Shown here one piece after another: positions 1-8,682 of a stretch of DNA of 64,000 nucleotides (position 1 is the stretch's first letter; every line of letters begins with the position of its first letter). Made by a program: the position numbers and the translations under genes. The DNA lies in NCBI RefSeq assembly GCF_037102585.1, contig NW_027043819.1, positions 682,001 through 746,000 on the forward strand, written 5' to 3'. The DNA is from Saccharomycopsis crataegensis (lineage: Eukaryota; Ascomycota; Saccharomycetes; Ascoideales; Saccharomycopsidaceae). The notes under the pieces were generated by a model. The model was not told where the DNA came from, made no database searches, and worked only from the letters and a program-made list of their open reading frames with translations.

Positions 1-1558
1 AGCAGTTTTGGCACTAAAACCTTTCATCCCCGATATCAAGACTTGGAGAGAAGCGTTGTTTTGTGGCCATTTTGGTCCGATTGGTGTTGGTGCAGTGTTC
101 GCAGCGATCTTGGCCAGAGGTGAGTTGGAATCCGTGGACACAGACAGTAAAACTCCATTAAAAGAATTGCCTTTACCTGGCTCACCAAATTATCAGTTAA
201 TTGCCTGTATTTGGCCGATTGTCTGTTTCTTGATCATTTCTTCCATTATTGTTCATGGTTCATCTGTGGCGGTTTTTACTTTGGGCCGTCATCTCAACAG
301 TATGGCAATTTCGATGTCTTACACTGCCACCAATACTGCCAATACCACTGGTACTACATGGCTTAATAGGTTGCCTAAATTGGATACCAATGGCAGATCA
401 TTTTCTTTGCAAAGAGTTGACACTAAAGCTATCAAACGCAAGTCGAAAAAGAAGAAGAAGAAGAACAATAATGATAAAGATGATGATAATATCGTTGCCC
501 ATGAACAAATATTACCAGCTAATACTATTGAAACAAGCGGTATAAAGTACAGACCTGCTGGCGGGATGGATAAGAAAAAGAGAAGAAAGAGAAGGCAAAA
601 TAGATTATCGAAACTGCAATCACGCCAAGATTATCTCGAGAAGCGTAGACCTGCAGCAGAACAATTCTATTTATCCAAAGACAAGACTACCGAAAATAAT
701 GGCGAAACCGATAACGAAAAGAACCAAATGTTGGAAGCGGCTGCTGCTGTTGAAAATAAGACTCAACTTGATACCAGTTCTGGAGATGAAGCCACTGATG
801 AAAAATTGGAAAGCTCATCTTCCGAAAAACATCAGAAACTTATGGCTTATGGTGAAGGCAACAAGATCATTGTTGAAGCCAAAAATGGAGAAGTGATCGA
901 TACCATTAATCTTGAAAAGAAATCTCACGCCAGTGATAATGATGAGGACAGTGATAAGTCTTTTGATTCAGATGAAGAAAAAACAAGATCAAAGAGACGT
1001 CCTCTTTCCAGAGTTGCTTCTGCTATCAGTAACAAAAGTGGCTCTCCGCTGTCACTCACCAGGATCAGCTCGGCTAAGCAGATGAAAAACCTCGTACACA
1101 CTTTATCTGGCCGGAAGAAGGCTTATGCATATAAAGTGGATAACTATTTGGTGATTGAAAACGAGGATGGCGAGGTTGTTAGACGATATGAAATTCATCA
1201 ACATGATAAGGATGACGATGGTGCTAGTATTGACCTTAAACCTGCCTCAGGATCCCTTATGGGAAAGACCTTGAGTGCTGTAGGATTGAAGAAATTGACT
1301 TCCGATGGGCCTGTTGAGGGCGAAAACTCTAATAAGAAGGTTAATTCTGCAACATATAAGACCGAAAATGATGGTGAAGAGGAGGCTGATACCGAAGCAG
1401 ATGATGGTGATGACGATGACGATGACGCCACTAGCTCTGAAGAAGAACTGGACGAATCAGAACCCGACGAAGAAACTGAAGTTGAAAAGAGAAGAAGATT
1501 GGCTGCCCTCAGTAAGAGCCCTTTGCCAAGGGATGAGAATGATGAAGAAGAAAGCTAA
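1..1558 (+). CDS. CNH1: Na+/H+ antiporter, 3' part (Nha1/Cnh1 family)
   Basis: The frame is open from the left edge (the codons before the TTG at position 8 read Ala-Val), so the gene begins outside the window. The first about 100 visible residues hold the last part of the transporter core: KPFIPDIKTWREALF, then HFGPIGVGAVFAAILARGE, then a final hydrophobic segment ending VHGSSVAVFTLGRHLN. These match the fungal plasma-membrane alkali-cation/H+ antiporter family (S. cerevisiae Nha1, Candida Cnh1), which exports Na+/K+ in exchange for protons. The rest is the long hydrophilic cytosolic tail typical of this family: a Lys-rich stretch, Ser-rich segments, and a very acidic Asp/Glu run near the C-terminus. 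The tail is known to tune activity and to bind regulators. Family identity is clear; I cannot see the N-terminal core. Confidence 0.9.
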   Translation, partial: AVLALKPFIPDIKTWREALFCGHFGPIGVGAVFAAILARGELESVDTDSKTPLKELPLPGSPNYQLIACIWPIVCFLIISSIIVHGSSVAVFTLGRHLNSMAISMSYTATNTANTTGTTWLNRLPKLDTNGRSFSLQRVDTKAIKRKSKKKKKKNNNDKDDDNIVAHEQILPANTIETSGIKYRPAGGMDKKKRRKRRQNRLSKLQSRQDYLEKRRPAAEQFYLSKDKTTENNGETDNEKNQMLEAAAAVENKTQLDTSSGDEATDEKLESSSSEKHQKLMAYGEGNKIIVEAKNGEVIDTINLEKKSHASDNDEDSDKSFDSDEEKTRSKRRPLSRVASAISNKSGSPLSLTRISSAKQMKNLVHTLSGRKKAYAYKVDNYLVIENEDGEVVRRYEIHQHDKDDDGASIDLKPASGSLMGKTLSAVGLKKLTSDGPVEGENSNKKVNSATYKTENDGEEEADTEADDGDDDDDDATSSEEELDESEPDEETEVEKRRRLAALSKSPLPRDENDEEES

Positions 1559-1915
1559 TTGAAGTTTTGAGCCTTTTACATTTTTTTTCTTTTTTTTTTT
1601 TTTTTTTTTACATTTATTTTGTTCATGTTGAGATTGCATAATTTTCACAAAGCAAGTTGGATTGTATCATTACTATAGATACCACATAAATTTTTTAATT
1701 TACCTTTTAATTGTTCTTTCTTTTCTTATTCCCCCTCTTTCTTTTTCCTTATGTTCTACAGTCTCATACCATTAACGTCGTGTCGAGACCTTTTGATACC
1801 TTCTTTTCATTTATCCTTACAGAAAAACAAACAAACAAAAAAAAAGAAACTATATGCGTAGTTAAACAACCCTCAAAGATTACTACTCTAGTCTTCCCAT
1901 CATACAGTAAGCAAC
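1559..1915. other. Intergenic, convergent 3' ends
   Basis: 357 bases between the stop codons of the antiporter and the C3HC protein. It contains a long T-run near 1580-1608 and T/C-rich sequence. I see no gene; it most likely holds the two 3' UTRs and poly(A) signals. Confidence 0.5.
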
Positions 1916-3208
1916 TTATACAGATCCAACCAGCGAGATCAACTGTTTCAACGATTTTCCAACATCCTGAAAAGTAGTCTTCTGATCATTGATGTCCACC
2001 TGCACAAAGTCTAACAACGTCTCAAACGAATATCGACCACTTTCCTTTTGAACATAGCAGCACCAATGGAAGTTGTGATCATCAATAAAGTCGAATAGAT
2101 AATCATTTTGCGCTGACCCATCTTTTGGAATGATACTCTCTGACCCACAACAATCACATTGTAGGATCACATTTTGGCGAGAATTAAACTTCACATACCA
2201 TCCAGTCAACGCCAACTTGATAACACTGTCCAACTCCCCATTGGTTTCAGCAATATTCTTCAAACGACACCATTGTTTGACCGCATTAATATTGGTGCCG
2301 AATTTATCATTACTTCCAGCTACCAATTGATATAATATTGTCTTTAATCCTTTACAGGACTCCATCATCGAGGCTAAACCAACCACTCTCTTTGCAAACT
2401 TCTTCAATTCATAACTATCATTTACCGAGCTGATGTCATAGCTCAACGATCTTTTCGATGGGTTCAATCTCCAAGGGCAATTATCGAGATGTTTTGAATG
2501 TATACAGTCGAGGTATTTACCAGTTATGTCGTCGAGGAATTCCTGCTCGGTGGTGGTTTCATCTTTGGGGAACCGGATTAAAACCGTAGCATGGCAGGAT
2601 ACACAACAAAGCAAGTTATTGACCTGACATTTCCATCCATTTAATGAACAGGTTAGAGGGTTCAATTTTGATGAGTTCAGGATGTCAGACCCAAGGTTCC
2701 AGTTCAAAGGGGAGGAATATGTGGAAATCAAGCTTAGCATGAACTCTTTATCATATGGCAAGTATGTCGCGGTTTTCGTACATGTGACAGGACTACTACC
2801 AATATTTTTAGCATCAGTAGCAGTAACGGTTTCTATGGTTGCTTTTTTTGAGTATTCTTGGTCATTTAGTCCTTCTGTGATGGGAAAATCATATTGATGT
2901 TCTACCGTCCTATCGCTAATGTCAATTGCCGATACGCTTGAAGCAGCGGTTCCAAGATTGTCGGTTGTTCTTCTGCGTCTCCGTGAAATCGAACGAAAGA
3001 GATCTAGGGTTTCATTATTATTTATGTTTTGAGGTTTATGAACCCTTGACTGGTCCAGTAGTTGCAGCAGTCTTGATATTCCAAATCTTTCAATCAAATG
3101 ATGATGATGGCCAGGGTTGTCGATTGGTTTGATTTCGTTGAGCCGCTGTTGAAGATATTTGAGTTTGGCAAATGTAGCTTGGAGTTCTTTTGATTCATTA
3201 CTTGCCAT
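1916..3208 (-). CDS. PML39: C3HC zinc-finger protein (Pml39/Rsm1/ZC3HC1 type)
   Basis: 430 residues from the ATG at 3208. The frame stays open upstream, but those 61 codons lack coding character, and MASNESKELQ starts a normal coiled N-terminus. Around residues 188-245 is a C3HC zinc finger: CCVSC (C202, C205), followed by HLDNCPW (H240, C244), the diagnostic H-x3-C-P-W. A second Cys/His cluster near the C-terminus (QCDCCG, then HNFHWCCYVQKESGRYSFE) resembles the Rsm1-like second half of the family. Homologues are S. cerevisiae Pml39 (nuclear-basket mRNP retention), fission yeast Rsm1 (mRNA export) and human ZC3HC1/NIPA. A nuclear-pore basket role is inferred from the family. The symbol is by homology and less certain than the domain call. 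Confidence 0.75.
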   Translation of the reverse strand: MASNESKELQATFAKLKYLQQRLNEIKPIDNPGHHHHLIERFGISRLLQLLDQSRVHKPQNINNNETLDLFRSISRRRRRTTDNLGTAASSVSAIDISDRTVEHQYDFPITEGLNDQEYSKKATIETVTATDAKNIGSSPVTCTKTATYLPYDKEFMLSLISTYSSPLNWNLGSDILNSSKLNPLTCSLNGWKCQVNNLLCCVSCHATVLIRFPKDETTTEQEFLDDITGKYLDCIHSKHLDNCPWRLNPSKRSLSYDISSVNDSYELKKFAKRVVGLASMMESCKGLKTILYQLVAGSNDKFGTNINAVKQWCRLKNIAETNGELDSVIKLALTGWYVKFNSRQNVILQCDCCGSESIIPKDGSAQNDYLFDFIDDHNFHWCCYVQKESGRYSFETLLDFVQVDINDQKTTFQDVGKSLKQLISLVGSV

Positions 3209-3721
3209 TGATTGATTGAAGGACTGGGGAAAAAAGCACTGAGGATAATACCTGATTTGAGGGAAACACGAAGCATTGGTTATTATTATTGTTATTTGTG
3301 AAGCAAATTTTAGGTGATTTTCTTTTACTAAACGCACACAGACACATCGCCATCCAACTAAGGACAGAAAATTAAGGTCAAAACTTTGCAAATTTAATCA
3401 ATTTACATATATATAGAGCAATATGAGTGTGTATAAATAATTTAAGATGTGGATCCTGTAAAACTCCAAAACAAACAAAAAACACAAAAACGAATAGAAA
3501 AAACGGGTAGAATGAAACAGCGTAGAACAAAAAACAAAAAGAAAAAAATAATCATAAAATCATAAAAACAGGGGGAGTAAAAAAACAGAAGAGAAATCCT
3601 ATTAGAAGGAAAGGCATGGGATCTAAAACTAATTGTTGGCTTTTAAAAACAAAATGGCTTAATATTTTTTTTTTTCTTTCTTTTTTAAGTTCTTGTTTAA
3701 TAAAAATCTGGTACTTGTAAC
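3209..3721. other. Intergenic, promoter of the C3HC gene
   Basis: 513 bases between two minus-strand genes. It is A-rich (runs of aaaacaaaaa near 3460-3590), consistent with a nucleosome-poor yeast promoter for the C3HC gene and the 3' UTR of the TBC gene. No RNA gene or further reading frame is convincing. Confidence 0.5.
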
Positions 3722-6370
3722 TCACAACTTCAACCTTTCCTCAACCTCCTTCAACACCTTATACTCTCTTCTCTTCAACTTATTTTCTAACTTGGCTTTG
3801 CCTGCCTCATCTAACTCATCGCCAGCCAAGTCATCCTTCATCAAGTATAGTTTAAATAAACTTTTGATCAACTGCTTGTCATCTTCAATGACACGTTCAT
3901 ACGATTCCAATTTAAACTTTAACGATTCCATTTCTGAGGCCATTTCAATTTCTCTCATTTCAGCCATATTCCTCTTATTTATAGAAGAGATGCTGCTGAT
4001 ACTAGGGGTATAACTATGTCCACGGTGGTGATTGCTCATGCCTTTGAGCGAAGGACTCAATGCTGAACCGCCTATTGGGGCTGAGGTATTCATGATATGA
4101 TTGAAGGAAGAAAAAGTTGGTTCACCAAGTTGTGACAGTGGCGATAACATTGTTGGTGGCTGGGCACTAAATGTTGAGCCATCAGTCGATGTTGAATAGA
4201 GAGAAACATTGGAAACAGAGTAATTTTTGGAATGGTGGTATTTTTTAGAATTTTCGATCGAAAGACCAGTAACCGTGTTCTTGGATAAAGAATGATAGTC
4301 GCTCATTTCCGATACAGTTCTGGAATGACCAACGTGGGCATGTCCAGAATTGGATTTGGCATGTGGAGGAGGAATGTTTGAGAAATAGTTGATTTGATCA
4401 TTTAACTGGGTGGAGCAGGAGAAAGAGTTTGATAATTTCGATTGTGATTGTTGTTGTTGTTGCTTTTGAGAATCTTGTGGTTTTGGAATTAGCGAACCAC
4501 CATTATTGTTAGAGTTTGCTTGATTTTCCAAGTCAATATCTGGTGAGTTGATAATAATTTCATTCACCAACTTTTTCTTATTCTTCTCGGTTTCCTCATT
4601 ACTCAAAATTGGGCTATTAGTGGAGGAATTAGACGATTCAGTTTCATTTTGAGAGAAGCTGTCATCATCAAAAAGGTTCGAACATGTCGAGCTTCTGGTG
4701 CTGGAATCCAATTCTTCATGGGTGTTATCACCAGATTTCTCAACCGAGACATCATTCTTAGTACTCTCAGCAGCAATGAGCGCATCAAGGGTGATAGATT
4801 TATTAGCAGACTCCTCAATAGGATAGTGATCATCAGTTGGAGTTGGGATCGCGGTGGCGGGATTTGAGAAACCATATTTGAAGAATCTAAAGAAAGAAGA
4901 CTCTGCCTCCATTGGGGTATTAGAAACTGATTTGGATACTTGTTGTGCTCTATCTATAGGAGCCTCAGTGTCACCAGAGATATCACTGCTTGTTGCGCCA
5001 ATGCTAATACTAGAAGTTTTTTCGTGACAGTTGGCCTTAGAGACATTCACGATTAAGTTATTAGCGGATTTTGTGTGTCTATGGCCAGAGGAATTCTTTG
5101 GAGCAAGTAATGAAGAGGAAGTGGAGTGTGACAATTTGGATTGGTCTTTCTTGAACTTGTCTTCGAGTTCTTGTAAGAATTCTTGCGAAACTAAATCTGG
5201 GTTCAAGCTCAACAAATCATCAATAATCAAATTCAAGTTACTTTCATAGCAATCCCAAATATTTGTGGACAACAACAATTGATGAACTTCTTCGGCTTCA
5301 GATAATTCCATCAAAATGTTACTGTTCTTGCTCAAAATGATTAAAGAAATTTTGAAAATCGATGATTGGAAGCCTTCAATGAACATGATGTCAAACAATT
5401 TGATCAAGATCTGCATTGGGCAACCGACGGCAAAGAAGGATAAAAACCATTTAGAAGTGAATATTCTCAAATCAATATTCAACTCCTTAAAATGATTGTA
5501 TAGAGTGACGTTATGTTTTTTGAAAATTTCTTCAAATTGATAAAACCATAATTTCAACCCGGACATTTTTTCATCGAAAATCTTCTTGAAATTCAAGTTC
5601 TTCTTCTGCTCAAAGATATTGATAGTTGCCAAGAAGGTCATTGGGTTGGATTTAAAATGAAATAATATTAACCCGATTAAAAAGGACAAACCTTGGCAAT
5701 ACCCAATTTCTGCATCATATAACGAATAGGCATTCAATATTTTTTTCAAGTTAGCTTGACCTAATTCTTTGTTTTGAAAGTAGTCCAAATTTGGGAAAAT
5801 CCGGTTCAAATCGTTGACAATAACTCTTAAATATGGAGAGTTTTCACCGTTTAAATTGGCAAATAGGCTTTCACACCAGTTGTTGTTGATTTCACCAAAA
5901 TTAGTACAAGATCCTAACAACATACCCCAGATTCTGGATCTTAATTGTGTTGGGATACCTTCTATAGAATAAAACAAGAATCTGGTATAGTTTGGCAAAG
6001 TATTGATGGTTTTGAAAGGATTATTTAAAAAGTAATACCAGTACTCCAAATTGGTTCTAGAAATCTTGTGACATTTTTCATAGTACTGTTGACAACAATC
6101 ACCAGAGCTTTCAGTGAGTTTAGCCGATTTGGCATCAAGGTCATCGGTGAACAAGAAATTATTACATTTGGGGCACACTAATACCACATCAACATCATCG
6201 GCCTTTTGACATAACTCATTAATTTGTTTCTTGGTAATTTTTGGTTCTTGTTCAAAAGCTTCATTGTCACTGATGTCGTCTTTCAAGTTCAGAAGCATCA
6301 ACCTAATGGAGTTTGATGAGTTCTCCTGGTCTGCCAAAGAGGATTCTATTTCCAAAAGAATATCAGACAT
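3722..6370 (-). CDS. TBC-domain Rab GTPase-activating protein
   Basis: 882 residues. A TBC domain spans roughly residues 138-365. It opens with GIPTQLRSRIWGMLLGSC and contains both catalytic fingers: IVNDLNR (the IxxDxxR arginine finger, R190) and YCQG (the YxQG glutamine finger, Q226). The protein should therefore be an active GAP for a Ypt/Rab GTPase in membrane traffic. After the domain comes a long Ser/Asn/Gln-rich disordered region (about 400-790) and a C-terminal coiled coil (MAEMREIEMASEMESLKFK onward). The N-terminus carries CPKC (66-69) and a CC...C cluster (92-100) that could bind a metal; I do not know this arrangement from S. cerevisiae Gyp proteins. The size and coiled coil recall Gyp5/Gyl1, but I cannot assign the orthologue. 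Confidence 0.85.
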   Translation of the reverse strand: MSDILLEIESSLADQENSSNSIRLMLLNLKDDISDNEAFEQEPKITKKQINELCQKADDVDVVLVCPKCNNFLFTDDLDAKSAKLTESSGDCCQQYYEKCHKISRTNLEYWYYFLNNPFKTINTLPNYTRFLFYSIEGIPTQLRSRIWGMLLGSCTNFGEINNNWCESLFANLNGENSPYLRVIVNDLNRIFPNLDYFQNKELGQANLKKILNAYSLYDAEIGYCQGLSFLIGLILFHFKSNPMTFLATINIFEQKKNLNFKKIFDEKMSGLKLWFYQFEEIFKKHNVTLYNHFKELNIDLRIFTSKWFLSFFAVGCPMQILIKLFDIMFIEGFQSSIFKISLIILSKNSNILMELSEAEEVHQLLLSTNIWDCYESNLNLIIDDLLSLNPDLVSQEFLQELEDKFKKDQSKLSHSTSSSLLAPKNSSGHRHTKSANNLIVNVSKANCHEKTSSISIGATSSDISGDTEAPIDRAQQVSKSVSNTPMEAESSFFRFFKYGFSNPATAIPTPTDDHYPIEESANKSITLDALIAAESTKNDVSVEKSGDNTHEELDSSTRSSTCSNLFDDDSFSQNETESSNSSTNSPILSNEETEKNKKKLVNEIIINSPDIDLENQANSNNNGGSLIPKPQDSQKQQQQQSQSKLSNSFSCSTQLNDQINYFSNIPPPHAKSNSGHAHVGHSRTVSEMSDYHSLSKNTVTGLSIENSKKYHHSKNYSVSNVSLYSTSTDGSTFSAQPPTMLSPLSQLGEPTFSSFNHIMNTSAPIGGSALSPSLKGMSNHHRGHSYTPSISSISSINKRNMAEMREIEMASEMESLKFKLESYERVIEDDKQLIKSLFKLYLMKDDLAGDELDEAGKAKLENKLKRREYKVLKEVEERLKL

Positions 6371-6984
6371 CTTGTAAAAAAATTATTGGGTGTCAAAAAC
6401 AACACAGTATTATTATGAATAGCCAGGTTTTTGATAGTGATAAATGAATGTAGAAACCGTGTGTTTTCTGGTTATATTTCCCTGTGGTAGGATATATACA
6501 AGAACTTGATAGTAACTGAAACACAGGATCTCGAAAAGAAATATTGGGGTCAGGTATTTGATATATGACAACTACCAAGACTTAGGATTTGGGCAAAGGG
6601 GTTGTAAAAAAAAAGAAAAGAAAAGAAAAGATATGAGCAGTAGGTGGTAAATGAGTGTTCTATTGTCTGTTGCTGATAAAAGGAGTGGTATGAGCGACAG
6701 AAATAGGGAGCTGTGATGGTATATATTGAGAGATAGGAGAAGAAAACAAAAACGAAAACGAAAAGGAAAAGGAAGACAGTAAGTAAAAAAAGGGATGAAA
6801 AAAAGTTGTGCGCGCGTCCTCTGGATAAGGGGTGCCAAACCTCTACATGTTGCGAGCCCCTGTGGGATCCATCACATAGAAAAAACGGGTGTTTAACTGA
6901 CTGACTGGGTGACTGACTGAGAACTATAGGGTCTATCCATCTGCCTATCTACTACTGTTACTTAAAACCCCTTGCTATCATACT
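6371..6984. promoter_or_regulatory. Divergent promoter region, TBC GAP / VPS20
   Basis: 614 bases between two divergently transcribed genes. Holds A-rich tracts, an (AAAAG) run near 6613-6630, a GC-rich patch near 6806-6835 and a short ACTG-type tandem repeat at 6896-6921. I recognise no specific factor site. Confidence 0.4.
6896..6921. repeat. Short CTGA/ACTG tandem repeat
   Basis: Two blocks of the four-base unit ACTG (about three copies, then two) are separated by GGGTG, 60-90 bases before the VPS20 start. A small microsatellite in the probable 5' leader. Confidence 0.6.
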
Positions 6985-7677
6985 ATGGGACAAGGATCCT
7001 CGACCCCCCAGATAAACAAGACCGACCAGGCAGTTTTCAAGATCAAATTGCAAAGAGATAGCCTCCTCAAGTACAACAAAAACCTCAATATCCTTATCAA
7101 TAATGACCTAAATCAGGCCAAACTCAGTCTATCAAAAAATGACCGTCAAAGAGCCTTGTTATACCTCAAACGCCAAAAGAGTCACCAGAAACTTCTAAGC
7201 AAAACCCTACAACAAATAGACTCGTTGGAAGAACTCATATCTACAATTCAATTCAAGTTGATCGAAAAGGATTTCTTAAAGAGCTTACAGACAGGAAATC
7301 AAATCTTGAAAGCGCTAAACAAAGAATGCAGCCCTGATAAAGTAGAAAGCATTGTAAATAATGCCTCTGAACAGATAGACATACAAAACGAAATCGGTGA
7401 CATGATTGGCCAGGGCATTGTTAGTCAAGTAACCGATGAGGAAATACAAGAAGATTTCTTAAGATTGGAGAAAGAATTGCATACTGAACAAGAACAACAA
7501 CAGTCGGTTGACGAAACTGACAAGATCAAAAAGATCAACCAAATATCCGACACAAACAGTATCCCTATATTTCCTAAGGTTGACCCTAATAAAGAGATCA
7601 AAAAACCCGAGCATGCAACAGAAGATACCACAAAAGATACCACAAAAGATACCACCAAACAACAAATCTTGGCCTAG
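6985..7677 (+). CDS. VPS20: ESCRT-III subunit Vps20 (CHMP6)
   Basis: 230 residues beginning MGQGSS, a myristoylation signal (G2) as in Vps20/CHMP6. The charged helical Snf7-type core runs to about residue 150 (KLQRDSLLKYNKNL, ALLYLKRQKSHQKLL, LEELISTIQFKLIEKDFLK). It follows the remembered S. cerevisiae Vps20 segment by segment, including LKALNKE and the IQNEI motif. An acidic C-terminal helix and a low-complexity tail with three tandem DTTK units follow. Vps20 recruits to endosomes through ESCRT-II and nucleates Snf7 filaments for multivesicular-body sorting. In fungi, Vps20 also belongs to the pathway needed for Rim101 alkaline-pH signalling. Its stop lies only 35 bases from the stop of the opposing PITH gene. 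Confidence 0.92.
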   Translation: MGQGSSTPQINKTDQAVFKIKLQRDSLLKYNKNLNILINNDLNQAKLSLSKNDRQRALLYLKRQKSHQKLLSKTLQQIDSLEELISTIQFKLIEKDFLKSLQTGNQILKALNKECSPDKVESIVNNASEQIDIQNEIGDMIGQGIVSQVTDEEIQEDFLRLEKELHTEQEQQQSVDETDKIKKINQISDTNSIPIFPKVDPNKEIKKPEHATEDTTKDTTKDTTKQQILA

Positions 7678-7712
7678 TTTCCTCATATATATTTGTTTGA
7701 GAATTTTTATGC

Positions 7713-8420
7713 TCACTGGATAGAGTGTTGGTTTCTTTCGAGACTTGCGGTAGTGTTCTTATGATCAGCTGGATTGGCAGCTGCTTCGTACATTGTGATC
7801 ACCGGGTCCTTGGTCAATTTCTTGAACTCCCCCCTTAGTTCGATATAATATATTTTACTTTGATCTTCATCTTCGTCATAGACATCCCTAATAAAGAACG
7901 TTAACTGAGTAGTGTTTGTAAATACGTGACGGGGCAAAAAGTGTTCCACAAAGTTATCATCGTTAATATCTTGCTCCTGAACATTGCTATCTCCCTCAAA
8001 ACCGACCTGGGGATGGTTCAAAGTGAAATCAGCTTTCATATCTTCGGCATTATCAAAATCAATGTTATTCTTGTTCTTAAATAGCTTAATGGTTTGCGGA
8101 CATTGATCCCCACCGCTGGTCTTCAAGATTATTGAAAACAATTTCACGCTGCTATCCAAGAAAGGGATGTTCAATATTATTTGCTCGTCGGTGTCACTGC
8201 TTATAAAATCTTTGATTTGGTATTTAGAATCGTCATATTTATCAAAGATCTTATAGATGTCACTATTTTGCTGTTCAATATTCAATGCAGTAAGTTTTTG
8301 GAAATCGATTTGGTTTCGAAGACTTTGCGACGCATTGGTTGGAATTGGAAGGATGTGGTCAGCCTCATCGTGATTGTCGCCATGATGGTGGCCGTGATTA
8401 TGTTCATGGTGACAAGACAT
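7713..8420 (-). CDS. PITH-domain protein
   Basis: 235 residues. The N-terminus is a His-rich metal-binding-like segment (MSCHHEHNHGHHHGDNH), as found in the PITHD1 family. The remainder is a PITH domain (the domain named for the proteasome-interacting region of thioredoxin-like proteins): LNIEQQNSDIYKIFDKYDDSKYQ, SSVKLFSIILKTSGGDQCPQTIKLFKN, and the C-terminal YYIELRGEF. Human PITHD1 and fungal homologues are small cytosolic/nuclear proteins of poorly defined role; links to the 26S proteasome come from the domain's presence in TXNL1. No thioredoxin domain is present here. Convergent with VPS20; their 3' UTRs must overlap. Confidence 0.85.
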   Translation of the reverse strand: MSCHHEHNHGHHHGDNHDEADHILPIPTNASQSLRNQIDFQKLTALNIEQQNSDIYKIFDKYDDSKYQIKDFISSDTDEQIILNIPFLDSSVKLFSIILKTSGGDQCPQTIKLFKNKNNIDFDNAEDMKADFTLNHPQVGFEGDSNVQEQDINDDNFVEHFLPRHVFTNTTQLTFFIRDVYDEDEDQSKIYYIELRGEFKKLTKDPVITMYEAAANPADHKNTTASLERNQHSIQ

Positions 8421-8682
8421 TGTATGAATCTTTGTTTATCATCAATTCAATCAATCTACTTGAATAAATGTCACTTACTCATTTGAGGAATATCTCATCG
8501 TTTTTTGTTTTTTTTTCTTATATTTTTTTTTTCCTGTAGGCTTTTCTACCCCCCAATACTGTTGACAACCCACATCGAGTATCTGGTGAAAAAAATGGTA
8601 TTAAAATGCATTTATTCTATAATACAAATCGCTTTACTGTATTTTTAATATATATGCAACAGTACTTGATAAGAAGAAAATT

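Noticed and set aside
3209-3391. N-terminal extension of the C3HC protein by 61 codons
   Set aside because: The extension has no family resemblance and low coding character; the ATG at 3208 gives a normal start.
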